DNA of 64,000 nt. Origin: Buchnera aphidicola str. G002 (Myzus persicae). Lineage in GTDB: Bacteria; Pseudomonadota; Gammaproteobacteria; Enterobacterales; Enterobacteriaceae. Both the position numbers and the translations under genes were made by a program. Below, in pieces: positions 1 to 9,128 of the stretch. How positions within the stretch are numbered: the stretch's first letter is position 1; every line of letters begins with the position of its first letter. The notes below the pieces were generated by a model. That model ran no database searches and was not told the origin of the DNA. It was given only the letters and a program-made list of their open reading frames with translations. The DNA is taken from positions 124,001 through 188,000 of the forward strand of contig NZ_CP002701.1 in the NCBI RefSeq assembly GCF_000521565.1, given 5' to 3'.

Positions 1-1934
1 GTAAAAATTATTATTGTCCTATTGGAAGCATATTTTTTTCTATTTTACCAAAATTATTACGTAATAATCATATAATAAAAAATCAATATATTTATCAATG
101 GACTATAACAAAAAAAGGACAAGAAATAGATCTAAAAAACTTTATAAAAAAACAGAAACAATTTAAAACTCTAATGTTTTTAAAAAAAAATAACATTTTA
201 ACTTCCGAATTAAAAAAATATAATTTGTCTGAATTTATTTTAAAAAAGCTGGAAGAACAAGAATTATGTAAAATAAAAAAATATTCTAAACCTTCACTTG
301 AATATAAATATATATGTGACAACGAAAAAAATTTTTTTGTAAATAAAAATATTTTATTTCATATTAATAATATTTTAATAAGAAGAAAATTTGCATCGTG
401 GTTGTTAACTAAAGTTAATTTATATACAAAAGTGAAATTTTATTTGAAATTGATTAGATCAGTGCTACTAAAAAATAAGCAAGTTTTGATTTTAGTTCCC
501 TATATTAAAGATATTAACGTCATTTCAGTTTTTTTAAAAAAATTTTTTAATATTTCTATTAATATAATTCATTCAGAATTAAGTAATATTCAATACTTGA
601 ATAGTTGGATGAAGATACAAAATGGTGAAAACTTAATTATAATTGGTTCAAATAAAAGTGTATTTTTACCTTTTTTAAAATTAGGTATAATTATTATTTT
701 CGAAGAACATAATTTGAATTATAAGAATAGAAAAACATGTAGATATAATTTTAGAGACATAGGAATATTAAGAGCATATAGAGAAAATATACCTATAATT
801 TTGGACTCTGATACTCCTTCTTTAAAAACATTGCATAATATTTTTTTAAAAAAATGTTTTTACATAAAAATAAAACAAGATTATAGTCTTTTAAAATTTA
901 ATAATGATATTGTTGATTTAAAAAAAGAAAGAATAAAATTTGGTTTGTCTTTAACACTGATAAATGAAATTAATAAAAATTTTAAAGAAAGACAGGTGTT
1001 ATTAATTTTTAATAAATTTAATTTATTTTTTTTAATACTTGTCTGTAATATATGTGGATATATCAACAAATGTAGTAATTGCAATGATTATTTTGAAGTG
1101 AATCAATACCATAATATGCTATTTTGCAGATTTTGTTTGATTAAAATAAAAAAACCTATATTTTGTTATAATTGTAAAAATTTATCTTTAATAATAAAAA
1201 ATATCAGAATAGAAGAAATAAAAAATAGTATACAAAGTTTTTTTCCTAAAAAACCATTGTTTTTTTTATTAGATAAAAAAAAAATTAATGAAAACTTTTT
1301 AAATAAAAAATCTTTTAATTTTTCAGTTACTACTCCGTTTGTTATTTTTACAACAGAAGATATTGTTTATAATTATTATTTTCCTTGTGTCAAATTGATT
1401 GGTTTGATATGTATTGATAATTATTTTCTTTCTTTTAATTTTCGCTCTATAGAATATTTTGCTCAATTTTATATGAATTTGAAAAAATTAACGAAAAAGG
1501 GTAAAAAATTATTGAAAATATTAGTACAAACGTCATTTTATAATCATTTTAATTTAACAGAATTATATAATAATGGATATTTTTCTTTTGTAAAAAAAAT
1601 ATTATCGACTAGAAAAAAATTTTTATTACCACCTTGGAGTATACAAAGTATTATTTATTCTGAAAGTTTAGATTCTAAAAAAAATATTATTTTTTTAAAT
1701 TTATTTCGTAAAATTTTAGAAAAAAAATCTAAGGAATATCATGGTTTTTTATGGTGTATGAGTCCTTATCCTTGTTTTTTTCTTAAAAATAAAAAAAAAT
1801 ATGTTCATCAATTATTAATCCACTGTTCTTCACGTCTATATTTTAATAATTTATTCCACGAATGCATGAATATAATGAATTTTTTTGATATTGCAAAAAA
1901 AGTAAGATGCATTATAGATATAGAACCTAATTAA
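1..1934 (+). CDS. priA: PriA, primosomal replication-restart protein (5' end outside window, helicase motifs degenerate)
   Basis: PriA recognises stalled or repaired forks and reloads the replicative helicase. The frame is open from base 3, with no stop, to the stop at 1932-1934. The ATG at 174 is internal: residues encoded before it (YYCPIGS, ILPKLLR) match E. coli PriA from about residue 88, so roughly 85 N-terminal residues lie outside the window. Identity comes from colinear blocks: LHNIFLKK, FRSIEYFAQFY, LPPW, and four CxxC pairs at 1044-1175 (CNIC, CSNC, CRFC, CYNC), the zinc-binding domain. The helicase motifs are gone: Walker A (GVTGSGKT in E. coli) reads KVNLYTKV at 411-434, DEEH reads FEEH at 699-710, GSATP reads DSDTP, and motif VI (QVAGRAGR) is unrecognisable. 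The continuous frame argues that a non-helicase scaffold role is still selected; early decay is the alternative. Identity is sure, activity is not. Confidence 0.9.
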   Translation, partial: KNYYCPIGSIFFSILPKLLRNNHIIKNQYIYQWTITKKGQEIDLKNFIKKQKQFKTLMFLKKNNILTSELKKYNLSEFILKKLEEQELCKIKKYSKPSLEYKYICDNEKNFFVNKNILFHINNILIRRKFASWLLTKVNLYTKVKFYLKLIRSVLLKNKQVLILVPYIKDINVISVFLKKFFNISINIIHSELSNIQYLNSWMKIQNGENLIIIGSNKSVFLPFLKLGIIIIFEEHNLNYKNRKTCRYNFRDIGILRAYRENIPIILDSDTPSLKTLHNIFLKKCFYIKIKQDYSLLKFNNDIVDLKKERIKFGLSLTLINEINKNFKERQVLLIFNKFNLFFLILVCNICGYINKCSNCNDYFEVNQYHNMLFCRFCLIKIKKPIFCYNCKNLSLIIKNIRIEEIKNSIQSFFPKKPLFFLLDKKKINENFLNKKSFNFSVTTPFVIFTTEDIVYNYYFPCVKLIGLICIDNYFLSFNFRSIEYFAQFYMNLKKLTKKGKKLLKILVQTSFYNHFNLTELYNNGYFSFVKKILSTRKKFLLPPWSIQSIIYSESLDSKKNIIFLNLFRKILEKKSKEYHGFLWCMSPYPCFFLKNKKKYVHQLLIHCSSRLYFNNLFHECMNIMNFFDIAKKVRCIIDIEPN

Positions 1935-2092
1935 AATGATATAAAATATATGATTAAAAAATAATTTTATATTTTACTCGTTGCTGTTCTAATAAAATTA
2001 GAATAAAATATTTTAAAATAGAGATTAAGTAAATAATTAAAATTATAAAAAATAGATTTTTTAAATATAAAATATTAAACATGAGGTTTTTA

Positions 2093-3361
2093 ATGAGTGA
2101 ATTTAACTTAATTAATGAACTAGAGAATAGAGATCTAATATCTCATATTTCCAATAAAGATAATTTAAATAAACTCATTCAAAAACATTCTATTTCACTT
2201 TATTGTGGTTTTGATCCTACTGAAGAAAGTTTACATATAGGTCATCTTTTACCCTTAATTACTTTGAAAAGATTTCAAATAGCAGGACATAAACCTATAG
2301 TTTTAATCGGTGGAGCTACTAGCTTAATTGGCGATCCTAGTTTTAAAGAAAAAGAAAGAGTGTTTCATTCAAACTACACTGTCAATATATGGACAGAAAA
2401 GATTAGAAAACAAATCTCTTACTTTTTAGATTTTAATGGTCTAGAAAATAGTGCTTTAATATTAAATAATAAATCTTGGTTTAATAAGATTAACATCTTA
2501 TCATTTTTACGAGATATCGGTAAATATTTCTCAATTAATACAATGATTAATCGTTCGGCAGTAAAACAGCGTATTCAAAGATCAGATCAAGGAATTTCGT
2601 TTACAGAATTTTCTTATAATTTATTACAAGCATATGATTTTTTTATTTTACATAAACAGTATCAAGTTCAACTGCAAATTGGAGGATCAGATCAATGGGG
2701 TAATATATCTTCAGGACTGAATTTAATACATCGTAAATCTAAACAAGAAGTCTATGGTTTAACAGTACCTCTTCTGATCCAGTCTAATGGAATCAAATTT
2801 GGAAAAACAGAATTGGGTACTGTTTGGTTGGACGCTGATAAAACTAGTCCTTATAAATTTTATCAATTTTGGATGAATATAGAAGATAGTAATGTGTACT
2901 ATTTTTTAAAAATTTTTACTTTTGTAGATATATTAGAAATCAACGATAGAGAACAAAAAAAACATATTAATAATAATATTATAAATGATAAATCTTTTCT
3001 TGCTAAAAATATTACTCGTTTTGTACACGGAGAGAAACAATTATTAGCAGTTGAAAGAATCACAGAATTTCTTTTTTTTAAAAATATTATTGATATTCAA
3101 GAGTCTGATTTAAAACAATTACAACAAGATGGTATTCCTTCGATTAATATAGATAAAATAAAAGATTTACAAGAAGCATTAGTCTTATCTTCATTAGCTA
3201 GGTCTCGTACACAAGCTCAAAATATGATAATTTCTAACTCTATATCTATTAATACTAAAAGAATAAATGAAAATCGTATATTTAATGAATATGATAAATT
3301 ATTTGGAAAATTTACTTTATTATCTAGAGGTAAAAAAAATCATTGTTTACTTTGTTGGTGA
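2093..3361 (+). CDS. tyrS: Tyrosyl-tRNA synthetase
   Basis: Charges tRNA-Tyr with tyrosine in the cytoplasm. Class I synthetase with HIGH at residues 48-51, KFGKT (the KMSKS equivalent) at 235-239, the GGSDQWGN tyrosine-binding block near 198-204, and a C-terminal S4-like RNA-binding domain ending LFGKFTLLSRGKKN. Length is 422 residues against 424 in E. coli. There are two in-frame ATGs. I chose 2093 rather than 2081 because the latter overlaps a GAGG ribosome-binding site (2083-2086) that sits six bases before 2093, and the N-terminus MSEFNLINEL then aligns with E. coli. It is convergent with sufA, with only seven bases between the stop codons. Confidence 0.96.
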   Translation: MSEFNLINELENRDLISHISNKDNLNKLIQKHSISLYCGFDPTEESLHIGHLLPLITLKRFQIAGHKPIVLIGGATSLIGDPSFKEKERVFHSNYTVNIWTEKIRKQISYFLDFNGLENSALILNNKSWFNKINILSFLRDIGKYFSINTMINRSAVKQRIQRSDQGISFTEFSYNLLQAYDFFILHKQYQVQLQIGGSDQWGNISSGLNLIHRKSKQEVYGLTVPLLIQSNGIKFGKTELGTVWLDADKTSPYKFYQFWMNIEDSNVYYFLKIFTFVDILEINDREQKKHINNNIINDKSFLAKNITRFVHGEKQLLAVERITEFLFFKNIIDIQESDLKQLQQDGIPSINIDKIKDLQEALVLSSLARSRTQAQNMIISNSISINTKRINENRIFNEYDKLFGKFTLLSRGKKNHCLLCW

Positions 3362-3368
3362 TTAAATT

Positions 3369-3761
3369 TTATTCAAGAGCAAAACTTTCACCACAACCAC
3401 AAAATTTTTCTAATTTACTATTATGAAACTTAAATACTTTATTAATATTGTTTTGTACAAAATCTATTTTTATTCCTTCTAAAAATGGTATTTCTTTAGA
3501 AGAAATATATATCAGAATGTTTTTATAAAAAAACATAACTTCTTTTGTATCTTTTTCTTTATTTAATTCTGAATTTTTAATTAATTTCATAGTGTATCGA
3601 AATCCTGCACATCCTGATTTTTTTATACCTAATCTTATTCCTTTATTATCAGAATGTGAATTAATTAAAAACAAAATTTGTTTGATAGCATTTTCAGTTA
3701 TTGTAATGCTTTTCCATGTATTTTTATTTGGAGCATAAGTATTAATTTTATATTTATTCAT
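3369..3761 (-). CDS. sufA: SufA, A-type iron-sulfur cluster carrier
   Basis: A-type (HesB/IscA family) scaffold or carrier that passes Fe-S clusters to target proteins. The 130-residue product has the three ligand cysteines: C51 in KKSGCAGF, and C121 and C123 in CGCGES. The tail KFHNSKLEKFCGCGESF matches E. coli SufA much better than ErpA or IscA. The gene stands alone: no sufB, C, D, S or E is visible. In E. coli sufA lies near ydiK, the next gene here, so the pair looks like a remnant of that order after deletion of the genes between. Many clients are plausible, including the complex I subunits and IspH in this window. Confidence 0.88.
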   Translation of the reverse strand: MNKYKINTYAPNKNTWKSITITENAIKQILFLINSHSDNKGIRLGIKKSGCAGFRYTMKLIKNSELNKEKDTKEVMFFYKNILIYISSKEIPFLEGIKIDFVQNNINKVFKFHNSKLEKFCGCGESFALE

Positions 3762-3963
3762 AATATTCTCTTTTTAAAAATGTATATATCAATTAAAAAT
3801 AATTTTATTTAAAATATATGATTATATTTTAATATATCCATTTATTTTAAAGAATATTATTTTTTTATTAATTATTTTTGCAAATTTTAATGTTATAATT
3901 ACTTTGTATTCAAAAAAATAAAAAATTTTTTGTTTTAGAAAAAAATTGAGGTAAAACAATTAT

Positions 3964-5046
3964 ATGCAAAATCCAAAAGAAAAAATGGATTTATCTCAGT
4001 CTATTTTATCACTGATATTTATTATTTCCATGGGTGTTATAAGTTTTTTGGTTATACATCCATTTATATTAGGATTTTCTTGGGCTAGTATGATTGTTAT
4101 TGCCACTTGGCCTCTAATGTTAAAAATACAAAAATTTTTAGGAGGCAAACGCTCTCTTGCAGTAGCAATCATGATTATCGTTTTGCTTCTTTTATTTATT
4201 ATTCCAGTATTTTTTTTAGTCAATAGTTTAATCGCAACAAGCATACCTCTTATTCATTGGTTGAGTTCAAATAATTTAGAATTTCCAGAATTAATTTGGC
4301 TGCAAGATATTCCTCTTATTGGTAAAAAAATATTTACTAGTTATCAAGAGCTACTATCTGGTGATGGGGGTGAATTAATTCGAGAAGTGCGACCTTATAT
4401 GGGACGCACAACTGAATTTATTATGCTTCAAGCTAAGAATTGCGGACTTTTCATTGTCCATTTAATACTAATGCTTTTATTTAGTGTTTTATTATACTGG
4501 AATGGTGAAAAAGTAAGCGATGCTATTCGTCATTTTGCGTGTCGACTTAGTTCCAAGAATGGAGATGCTATAATTTTTCTAGCAGTTCAAGCTGTTAGAG
4601 CTGTAGCATTAGGTGTAGCAGTAACAGCTTTAATTCAAGCAATATTATCTGGCATAGGATTATTAATTTCTGGTGTTCCTTATTGGGCATTATTAATGAT
4701 AATTATTGTTTTTTCTTGTTTAGTTCAGTTAGGACCTTTGCCTGTTTTAATACCATCAATTATATGGCTTTATTGGAATAATAATACAACTTGGGGAACC
4801 ATATTGTTAATATGGAGTTGTCTTGTCTTTATACTTGATCATATACTTAGACCATTTTTTATACGAATGGGAGCCGACTTGCCTATTTTACTAATTTTGT
4901 CTGGAGTTATTGGTGGTTTATTAGCTTTTGGAATAATTGGTTTATTTATTGGTCCAGTAGTATTAGTAATATTTTATCGTTTAATAATATCTTGGATGTA
5001 CGGTATTTCTATTGCATCTTTTTTAAAAAATACGTCATTAAAATAG
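3964..5046 (+). CDS. ydiK: YdiK, AI-2E/PerM-family inner-membrane transporter
   Basis: Integral membrane protein of the AI-2E transporter (PerM/YdiK) family; its substrate is unknown. The 360-residue product (about 370 in E. coli) has a short charged N-terminus, hydrophobic segments near residues 10-50 and 60-90, a central soluble stretch around residues 100-150, and several helices in the C-terminal half. The family-typical GxxxxxPVLIPS and DHILRPFFI blocks are present. A GAGG sits 12 bases before the ATG, so ribosome binding may be weak. The 202-base gap upstream is divergent from sufA and includes a TATAAT at 3894-3899, but I see no matching -35 element. The symbol rests on similarity and on the E. 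coli neighbourhood. Confidence 0.85.
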   Translation: MQNPKEKMDLSQSILSLIFIISMGVISFLVIHPFILGFSWASMIVIATWPLMLKIQKFLGGKRSLAVAIMIIVLLLLFIIPVFFLVNSLIATSIPLIHWLSSNNLEFPELIWLQDIPLIGKKIFTSYQELLSGDGGELIREVRPYMGRTTEFIMLQAKNCGLFIVHLILMLLFSVLLYWNGEKVSDAIRHFACRLSSKNGDAIIFLAVQAVRAVALGVAVTALIQAILSGIGLLISGVPYWALLMIIIVFSCLVQLGPLPVLIPSIIWLYWNNNTTWGTILLIWSCLVFILDHILRPFFIRMGADLPILLILSGVIGGLLAFGIIGLFIGPVVLVIFYRLIISWMYGISIASFLKNTSLK

Positions 5047-5363
5047 TTATTCATAATATAATGAGTAAAATAAATATTTTTAATAGAACATAATCTAAAT
5101 ATCATAGTATAAATTATTATTTAATTAGATTGATTCAAGAGTTAAGAAAAAATATAATATTTTTTTTGAAAAATTTAATTATCATGTTATTTTATTTTTG
5201 AAATTTCGATCATATTTATTTTCAATATTATGAAATTTTTTCTATATAAGTATTAAGTATTTTACAAAATTATTAGAGATGCCCTTATGAGTAGTTAGTT
5301 TTTCATAATTATTATCACATCTTGCCATTCTTTCCAGAATAAAAAATTCATTTAGAGAACAAA
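5047..5363. other. 317-base gap between ydiK and aroH, no gene seen
   Basis: Very AT-rich stretch. No tRNA-like cloverleaf, no open frame with a ribosome-binding site and no strong hairpin was seen. It should hold the aroH promoter, but AT-rich promoter-like strings are too frequent here to single one out. I see no sequence resembling the E. coli TrpR operator that overlaps the aroH promoter in that species. Confidence 0.6.
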
Positions 5364-6410
5364 ATGAAAAAAACAGATGAACTACGTACAATACGAATTG
5401 ATCCATTAATCACTCCATTTGAATTAGCGAAGCAATATTCTATTACTTCAGATATTATGGATAATGTTATCACAACAAGACAAAATATCGCTCGTATTAT
5501 GACTGGAGAAGATTTAAGATTACTTGTTGTCATAGGACCATGTTCAGTTCATGATCCTATTGCTGCAGTAGAATATGCACATAGATTATATGAATTACGC
5601 GTAAAATATAAAGATCGTCTTGAAATTATAATGCGTACATATTTTGAAAAACCAAGAACAGTTGTTGGTTGGAAAGGATTAATTTCAGATCCAGATTTAA
5701 ATGGTAGTTTTCGAGTTAATCATGGATTAGCTGTTGCTCGTAAATTATTACTAGATATTAATGCATTAGGAATGCCTGCAGCAACAGAATTTCTTGATAT
5801 GGTTATAGGACAATTTATAGCAGATTTGATTAGTTGGGGAGCTATTGGAGCTAGAACTACTGAAAGTCAAATTCATCGAGAAATGGCTTCCGCTCTTTCT
5901 TGTCCAGTAGGTTTTAAAAACGGTACCGATGGAAACATAAGAATTGCCATTGATGCTATTCGTGCAGCAAAGGTACGACATTTATTCTTAGCTCCTAATA
6001 AAAATGGCCAAATGACTATTAATCATACTAGTGGTAATCCTTATGGTCATATAATTATGCGAGGTGGTCGTTCTCCTAATTATCATGCTGATGATATTGA
6101 TTCTGCAGTAAAACATTTACGTGAATTCAATTTAGTAGAGCATTTAATGATTGACTTTAGTCATGGTAATTGTTTAAAAGAACATCTTCGTCAAAAAAAT
6201 GTTGCTAAATCTGTTGCTAGTCAAATTTCTAATGGTTCTAAAGCTATATTTGGTGTTATGATCGAAAGCTTTTTAGAAGAAGGTTTTCAAAAAGTAATTA
6301 ATAATCAGCCATTAATATACGGTAAATCAATCACTGATGCTTGTTTAAATTGGAAAGATAGTACTTTAATCATTCAACAATTAGCAGATGCCGTAGACAC
6401 TCGTTTTTAA
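5364..6410 (+). CDS. aroH: 3-deoxy-7-phosphoheptulonate (DAHP) synthase, AroH type
   Basis: Condenses phosphoenolpyruvate and erythrose 4-phosphate to DAHP, the first step of the shikimate pathway to phenylalanine, tyrosine, tryptophan and folate precursors. The 348-residue protein matches the tryptophan-sensitive E. coli isozyme AroH (also 348), starting with KKTDELRTIRI and ending AVDTRF. The metal-binding cysteine is C60 in IGPCSVHD, and the EKPRTVVGWKGL, GARTTESQ and DFSHGNC blocks are intact. Residues V147 and G149, where feedback-resistant E. coli AroH mutations map, are kept, with I148 replacing threonine. It appears monocistronic, with a terminator just after the stop. An amino-acid-supplying symbiont needs this enzyme. 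Confidence 0.95.
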   Translation: MKKTDELRTIRIDPLITPFELAKQYSITSDIMDNVITTRQNIARIMTGEDLRLLVVIGPCSVHDPIAAVEYAHRLYELRVKYKDRLEIIMRTYFEKPRTVVGWKGLISDPDLNGSFRVNHGLAVARKLLLDINALGMPAATEFLDMVIGQFIADLISWGAIGARTTESQIHREMASALSCPVGFKNGTDGNIRIAIDAIRAAKVRHLFLAPNKNGQMTINHTSGNPYGHIIMRGGRSPNYHADDIDSAVKHLREFNLVEHLMIDFSHGNCLKEHLRQKNVAKSVASQISNGSKAIFGVMIESFLEEGFQKVINNQPLIYGKSITDACLNWKDSTLIIQQLADAVDTRF

Positions 6411-6415
6411 TTTAC

Positions 6416-6448
6416 ATGCTAGTCAAAAAAATTGGCTAGCATCTTTTT
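6416..6448 (+). terminator. Rho-independent terminator after aroH
   Basis: A 9-bp stem with arms ATGCTAGTC (6416-6424) and GGCTAGCAT (6434-6442, one G-T pair), a 9-base A-rich loop, then C and five T. It starts five bases after the aroH stop and precedes thrS, so it closes the aroH unit. Confidence 0.8.
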
Positions 6449-6563
6449 GTTAAGTTTAAAAATTTTATATAAATAGTTTCTATTATGTCATATATAAAAG
6501 AAAATTTCATATTTGTTTTTTATAGAAAATAAACAATTAATATTTTAAATTAAGGATTTAAGC

Positions 6564-8492
6564 ATGCCTGTAATAAGATTTTGTGATGGAAGTCAGCAGG
6601 TGTACGAGTATTCTATTCCATTGATAGAGATTATTGAAAATAAAAAACCTAGTTTAAAAAAGTCTCTTATTGCAATTTCTGTTAATAATAATTTTTCAAA
6701 TTTACATACTGTCATCACAAAAGATTCTACTATAGAATTTATTAACAGAAAAGATCATAAAGCATTAAATACTATTCGATATTCTTGTATACAACTTTTA
6801 AGTTATGCTATAAAAAATATATGGCCACTTGCTAAAATTGCTGAAACTAATCGTATTGAAAACGGATTCTATTGTGATATAGATTTAGAAAATAAAATTT
6901 CACAACCAGATCTCGTATTATTAGAAAATACCATGAATATTCTCATACAGAAAGAATATGATATTGTTCACAAAGTAGTTTCTTGCTCTCAAGCAATCGA
7001 AATATTTAAAAAAAGTTTTGAAGAATATAAAATATCTTTAATCAATAAAATGATTAAATCTCAGAATAGTGTTTCTTTATATTATCATGAAAATCATGTC
7101 GATATTGATATCGGAATACAAGTCTTTAATATAAAATTTTGTAAATATTTTAAATTACAAAAAATCGGAGGTGTTTATTGGGCAGGTAATAAAAAAAATA
7201 AGATGTTACAGCGTATTTATGGTACTGCTTGGTCTACTCAAAAAGAATTAGATAAACATTTAAATTATTTAAATGAATTAGAAAAGAGAGATCATAGAAA
7301 AATTGGAAAATTTCTTCAATTATATCATATGCAAGAAGAATCTCCAGGTATGATTTTTTGGCATAACAATGGTTGGATTGTTTTTAATGAACTGCAAAAT
7401 TTTGTTCGAGAAAAATTAAATCAATATAAATATAAAGAAGTTAAAACACCTTTATTAATAGATAAGTTCATTTGGAAAAAAAGTGGACATTGGAAAAATT
7501 ATAAAAATGCAATTTTTACAACATTATCAGAGAATCGAGAATATTGTATTAAACCAATGAACTGTCCCGGACATGTTCAAATTTTTAATAATAAATTAAA
7601 ATCTTATCGAGATTTACCTGTTCGTATGGCAGAATTTGGAAGTTGTCATCGTAATGAACCTTCTGGTTCTTTACATGGTCTTATGCGAGTACGCAATTTT
7701 ACTCAAGATGATGCTCATATATTCTGTACAAAAGAACAAGTACGTACTGAAATTAATGATTGTATTAAAATGATATATGATTTGTATAGTATATTCAATT
7801 TTAAAAAAATATTAGTTAAGCTTTCTACTCGTCCAGAAAAACGTATTGGTACTGATCTAATGTGGGATCAATCAGAAAAAGATTTATCTGATATGCTGAT
7901 AGAAAATCATTTATCATTTGAATATCAATTAGGTGAAGGTGCTTTTTATGGTCCTAAAATTGAATTTATCTTGCAAGATTCTTTAGATAGAAACTGGCAA
8001 TGTGGTACTATTCAACTTGATTTTTATTTAGCAGTACGTTTGAATTCGTTTTATATTGATGAAAATAATGAACGTAAGGCACCAGTGATTATTCATAGAG
8101 CTATATTAGGTTCAATAGAACGTTTTATTGGTATACTAATTGAAGAATGTTCTGGTAATTTACCAACATGGTTATCTCCCATACAAGTAGTAATTATTAG
8201 TATTTCTGATACTAGTATAGATTATGTAAAAAAACTAGTTAAAAAATTTTCTGATAATAATATTCGTGTTCAATCTGATTTAAGAAATGAAAAAATAGGT
8301 TTTAAAATTCGAGAACATACATTAAATCGAATTCCATATATATTAATATGTGGCGAAAAAGAAATTAAATTTAAAAAAGTTTCTGTTAGAAACCGAAATG
8401 GTTATAATTTTGGAATGGTTGACACTCATATTTTTATTAAAAAGTTACAGCAAGAAATTATTACTCGTAACTTTTATCTAATGGAGGAATAA
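6564..8492 (+). CDS. thrS: Threonyl-tRNA synthetase, editing site lost
   Basis: Class II synthetase that charges tRNA-Thr. It is 642 residues long, the same as E. coli, so numbering matches directly. The catalytic core is intact: MNCPGH (zinc ligand C334), MAEFGSCHRNEPSG, and the LRNEKIGFKIREHT anticodon-binding domain. The N-terminal editing domain is present, but its four key residues are all changed: H73 to Y and H77 to Q (IRYSCIQ against E. coli IRHSCAH), C182 to D and H186 to Q (DIDIGIQ against DMCRGPH). Removal of mischarged Ser-tRNA-Thr is therefore probably lost. An AAGGA lies seven bases before the ATG. It heads thrS-infC-rpmI-rplT, as in E. coli, and ends only three bases before the infC start. 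Confidence 0.96.
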   Translation: MPVIRFCDGSQQVYEYSIPLIEIIENKKPSLKKSLIAISVNNNFSNLHTVITKDSTIEFINRKDHKALNTIRYSCIQLLSYAIKNIWPLAKIAETNRIENGFYCDIDLENKISQPDLVLLENTMNILIQKEYDIVHKVVSCSQAIEIFKKSFEEYKISLINKMIKSQNSVSLYYHENHVDIDIGIQVFNIKFCKYFKLQKIGGVYWAGNKKNKMLQRIYGTAWSTQKELDKHLNYLNELEKRDHRKIGKFLQLYHMQEESPGMIFWHNNGWIVFNELQNFVREKLNQYKYKEVKTPLLIDKFIWKKSGHWKNYKNAIFTTLSENREYCIKPMNCPGHVQIFNNKLKSYRDLPVRMAEFGSCHRNEPSGSLHGLMRVRNFTQDDAHIFCTKEQVRTEINDCIKMIYDLYSIFNFKKILVKLSTRPEKRIGTDLMWDQSEKDLSDMLIENHLSFEYQLGEGAFYGPKIEFILQDSLDRNWQCGTIQLDFYLAVRLNSFYIDENNERKAPVIIHRAILGSIERFIGILIEECSGNLPTWLSPIQVVIISISDTSIDYVKKLVKKFSDNNIRVQSDLRNEKIGFKIREHTLNRIPYILICGEKEIKFKKVSVRNRNGYNFGMVDTHIFIKKLQQEIITRNFYLMEE

Positions 8493-8498
8493 AGTATT
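8483..8498 (+). promoter_or_regulatory. Ribosome-binding site and AUU start codon of infC
   Basis: GGAGG at 8483-8487, inside the last codons of thrS, is followed eight bases later by ATT at 8496. Translation from this ATT gives MKGGKRIQ, matching the E. coli IF3 N-terminus MKGGKRVQ, which also begins at AUU. There is no ATG nearby in frame. Confidence 0.88.
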
Positions 8499-9035
8499 AA
8501 AGGTGGAAAACGAATTCAATTGATACGTCCTAATCGAATTAATAGCGAAATACGTGCTGTTAAAATTCGTCTTACAGGTGTTGAAGGCGATCAAATTGGT
8601 ATAGTTAATTTAAGAGAAGCATTAGAAAAATCTGAAGAACTCGGATTAGATTTAGTAGAAATTAGTCCGAATGCTGAACCTCCGGTATGTCGTATCATGG
8701 ACTATGGAAAATTTCTTTATGAAAAGAGTAAATCTTCCAAGGAACAGAAAAAAAAACAGAAAGTCATTCAAATAAAAGAAATAAAATTTCGACCAGGGAC
8801 AGATGAAGGTGATTATCAAGTTAAATTACGTAATTTAATACGATTTTTGGAGGATGGTGATAAAGTTAAAATTACTTTACGATTTCGTGGTCGAGAAATG
8901 GCCCATCAAAAAATAGGTGTTGATGTCTTAAATAGAGTTAAAAATGACTTAATAGAATTAGCAATAGTTGAATCATTTCCATCTAAAATTGAAGGACGTC
9001 AAATGATCATGACTTTATCACCAAAGAAAAAATAG
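8496..9035 (+). CDS. infC: Translation initiation factor IF-3
   Basis: IF3 binds the 30S subunit, blocks premature 50S joining and discriminates against non-canonical start codons. From the ATT at 8496 the protein is 179 residues (180 in E. coli) and colinear, with N-domain [11 protein letters not shown], the lysine-rich linker [12 protein letters not shown] and C-domain [11 protein letters not shown] start at the TTG 8520 would drop eight conserved residues. The AUU start is the known basis of IF3 autoregulation in E. coli: scarce IF3 lets ribosomes use AUU, abundant IF3 prevents it. The gene follows thrS by three bases and is probably cotranscribed with it. Confidence 0.93.
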   Translation: MKGGKRIQLIRPNRINSEIRAVKIRLTGVEGDQIGIVNLREALEKSEELGLDLVEISPNAEPPVCRIMDYGKFLYEKSKSSKEQKKKQKVIQIKEIKFRPGTDEGDYQVKLRNLIRFLEDGDKVKITLRFRGREMAHQKIGVDVLNRVKNDLIELAIVESFPSKIEGRQMIMTLSPKKK

Positions 9036-9128
9036 TATTTTTCAGTCTATATTTTTAGAAATAAATATATGATTGATAATGTAATAACTGCTTATATTTT
9101 TCTTTTTATAATTTAAATGAAATATTTT

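Noticed and set aside
174-176. ATG as the priA start
   Set aside because: The same frame is open back to base 3 and encodes conserved PriA residues, so this Met is internal.
1987-2003. Perfect 7-bp inverted repeat (TTCTAAT/ATTAGAA) after priA as a terminator
   Set aside because: All-AT-type stem with three-base loop and no T run after it; such repeats are expected by chance in this composition.
3369-3761. Assignment of the A-type carrier as ErpA or IscA
   Set aside because: The C-terminal block and the ydiK neighbour fit SufA better, although the families are close.
5047-5363. TrpR operator or attenuator before aroH
   Set aside because: No ACTAGT-type operator core or leader peptide with Trp codons was found.
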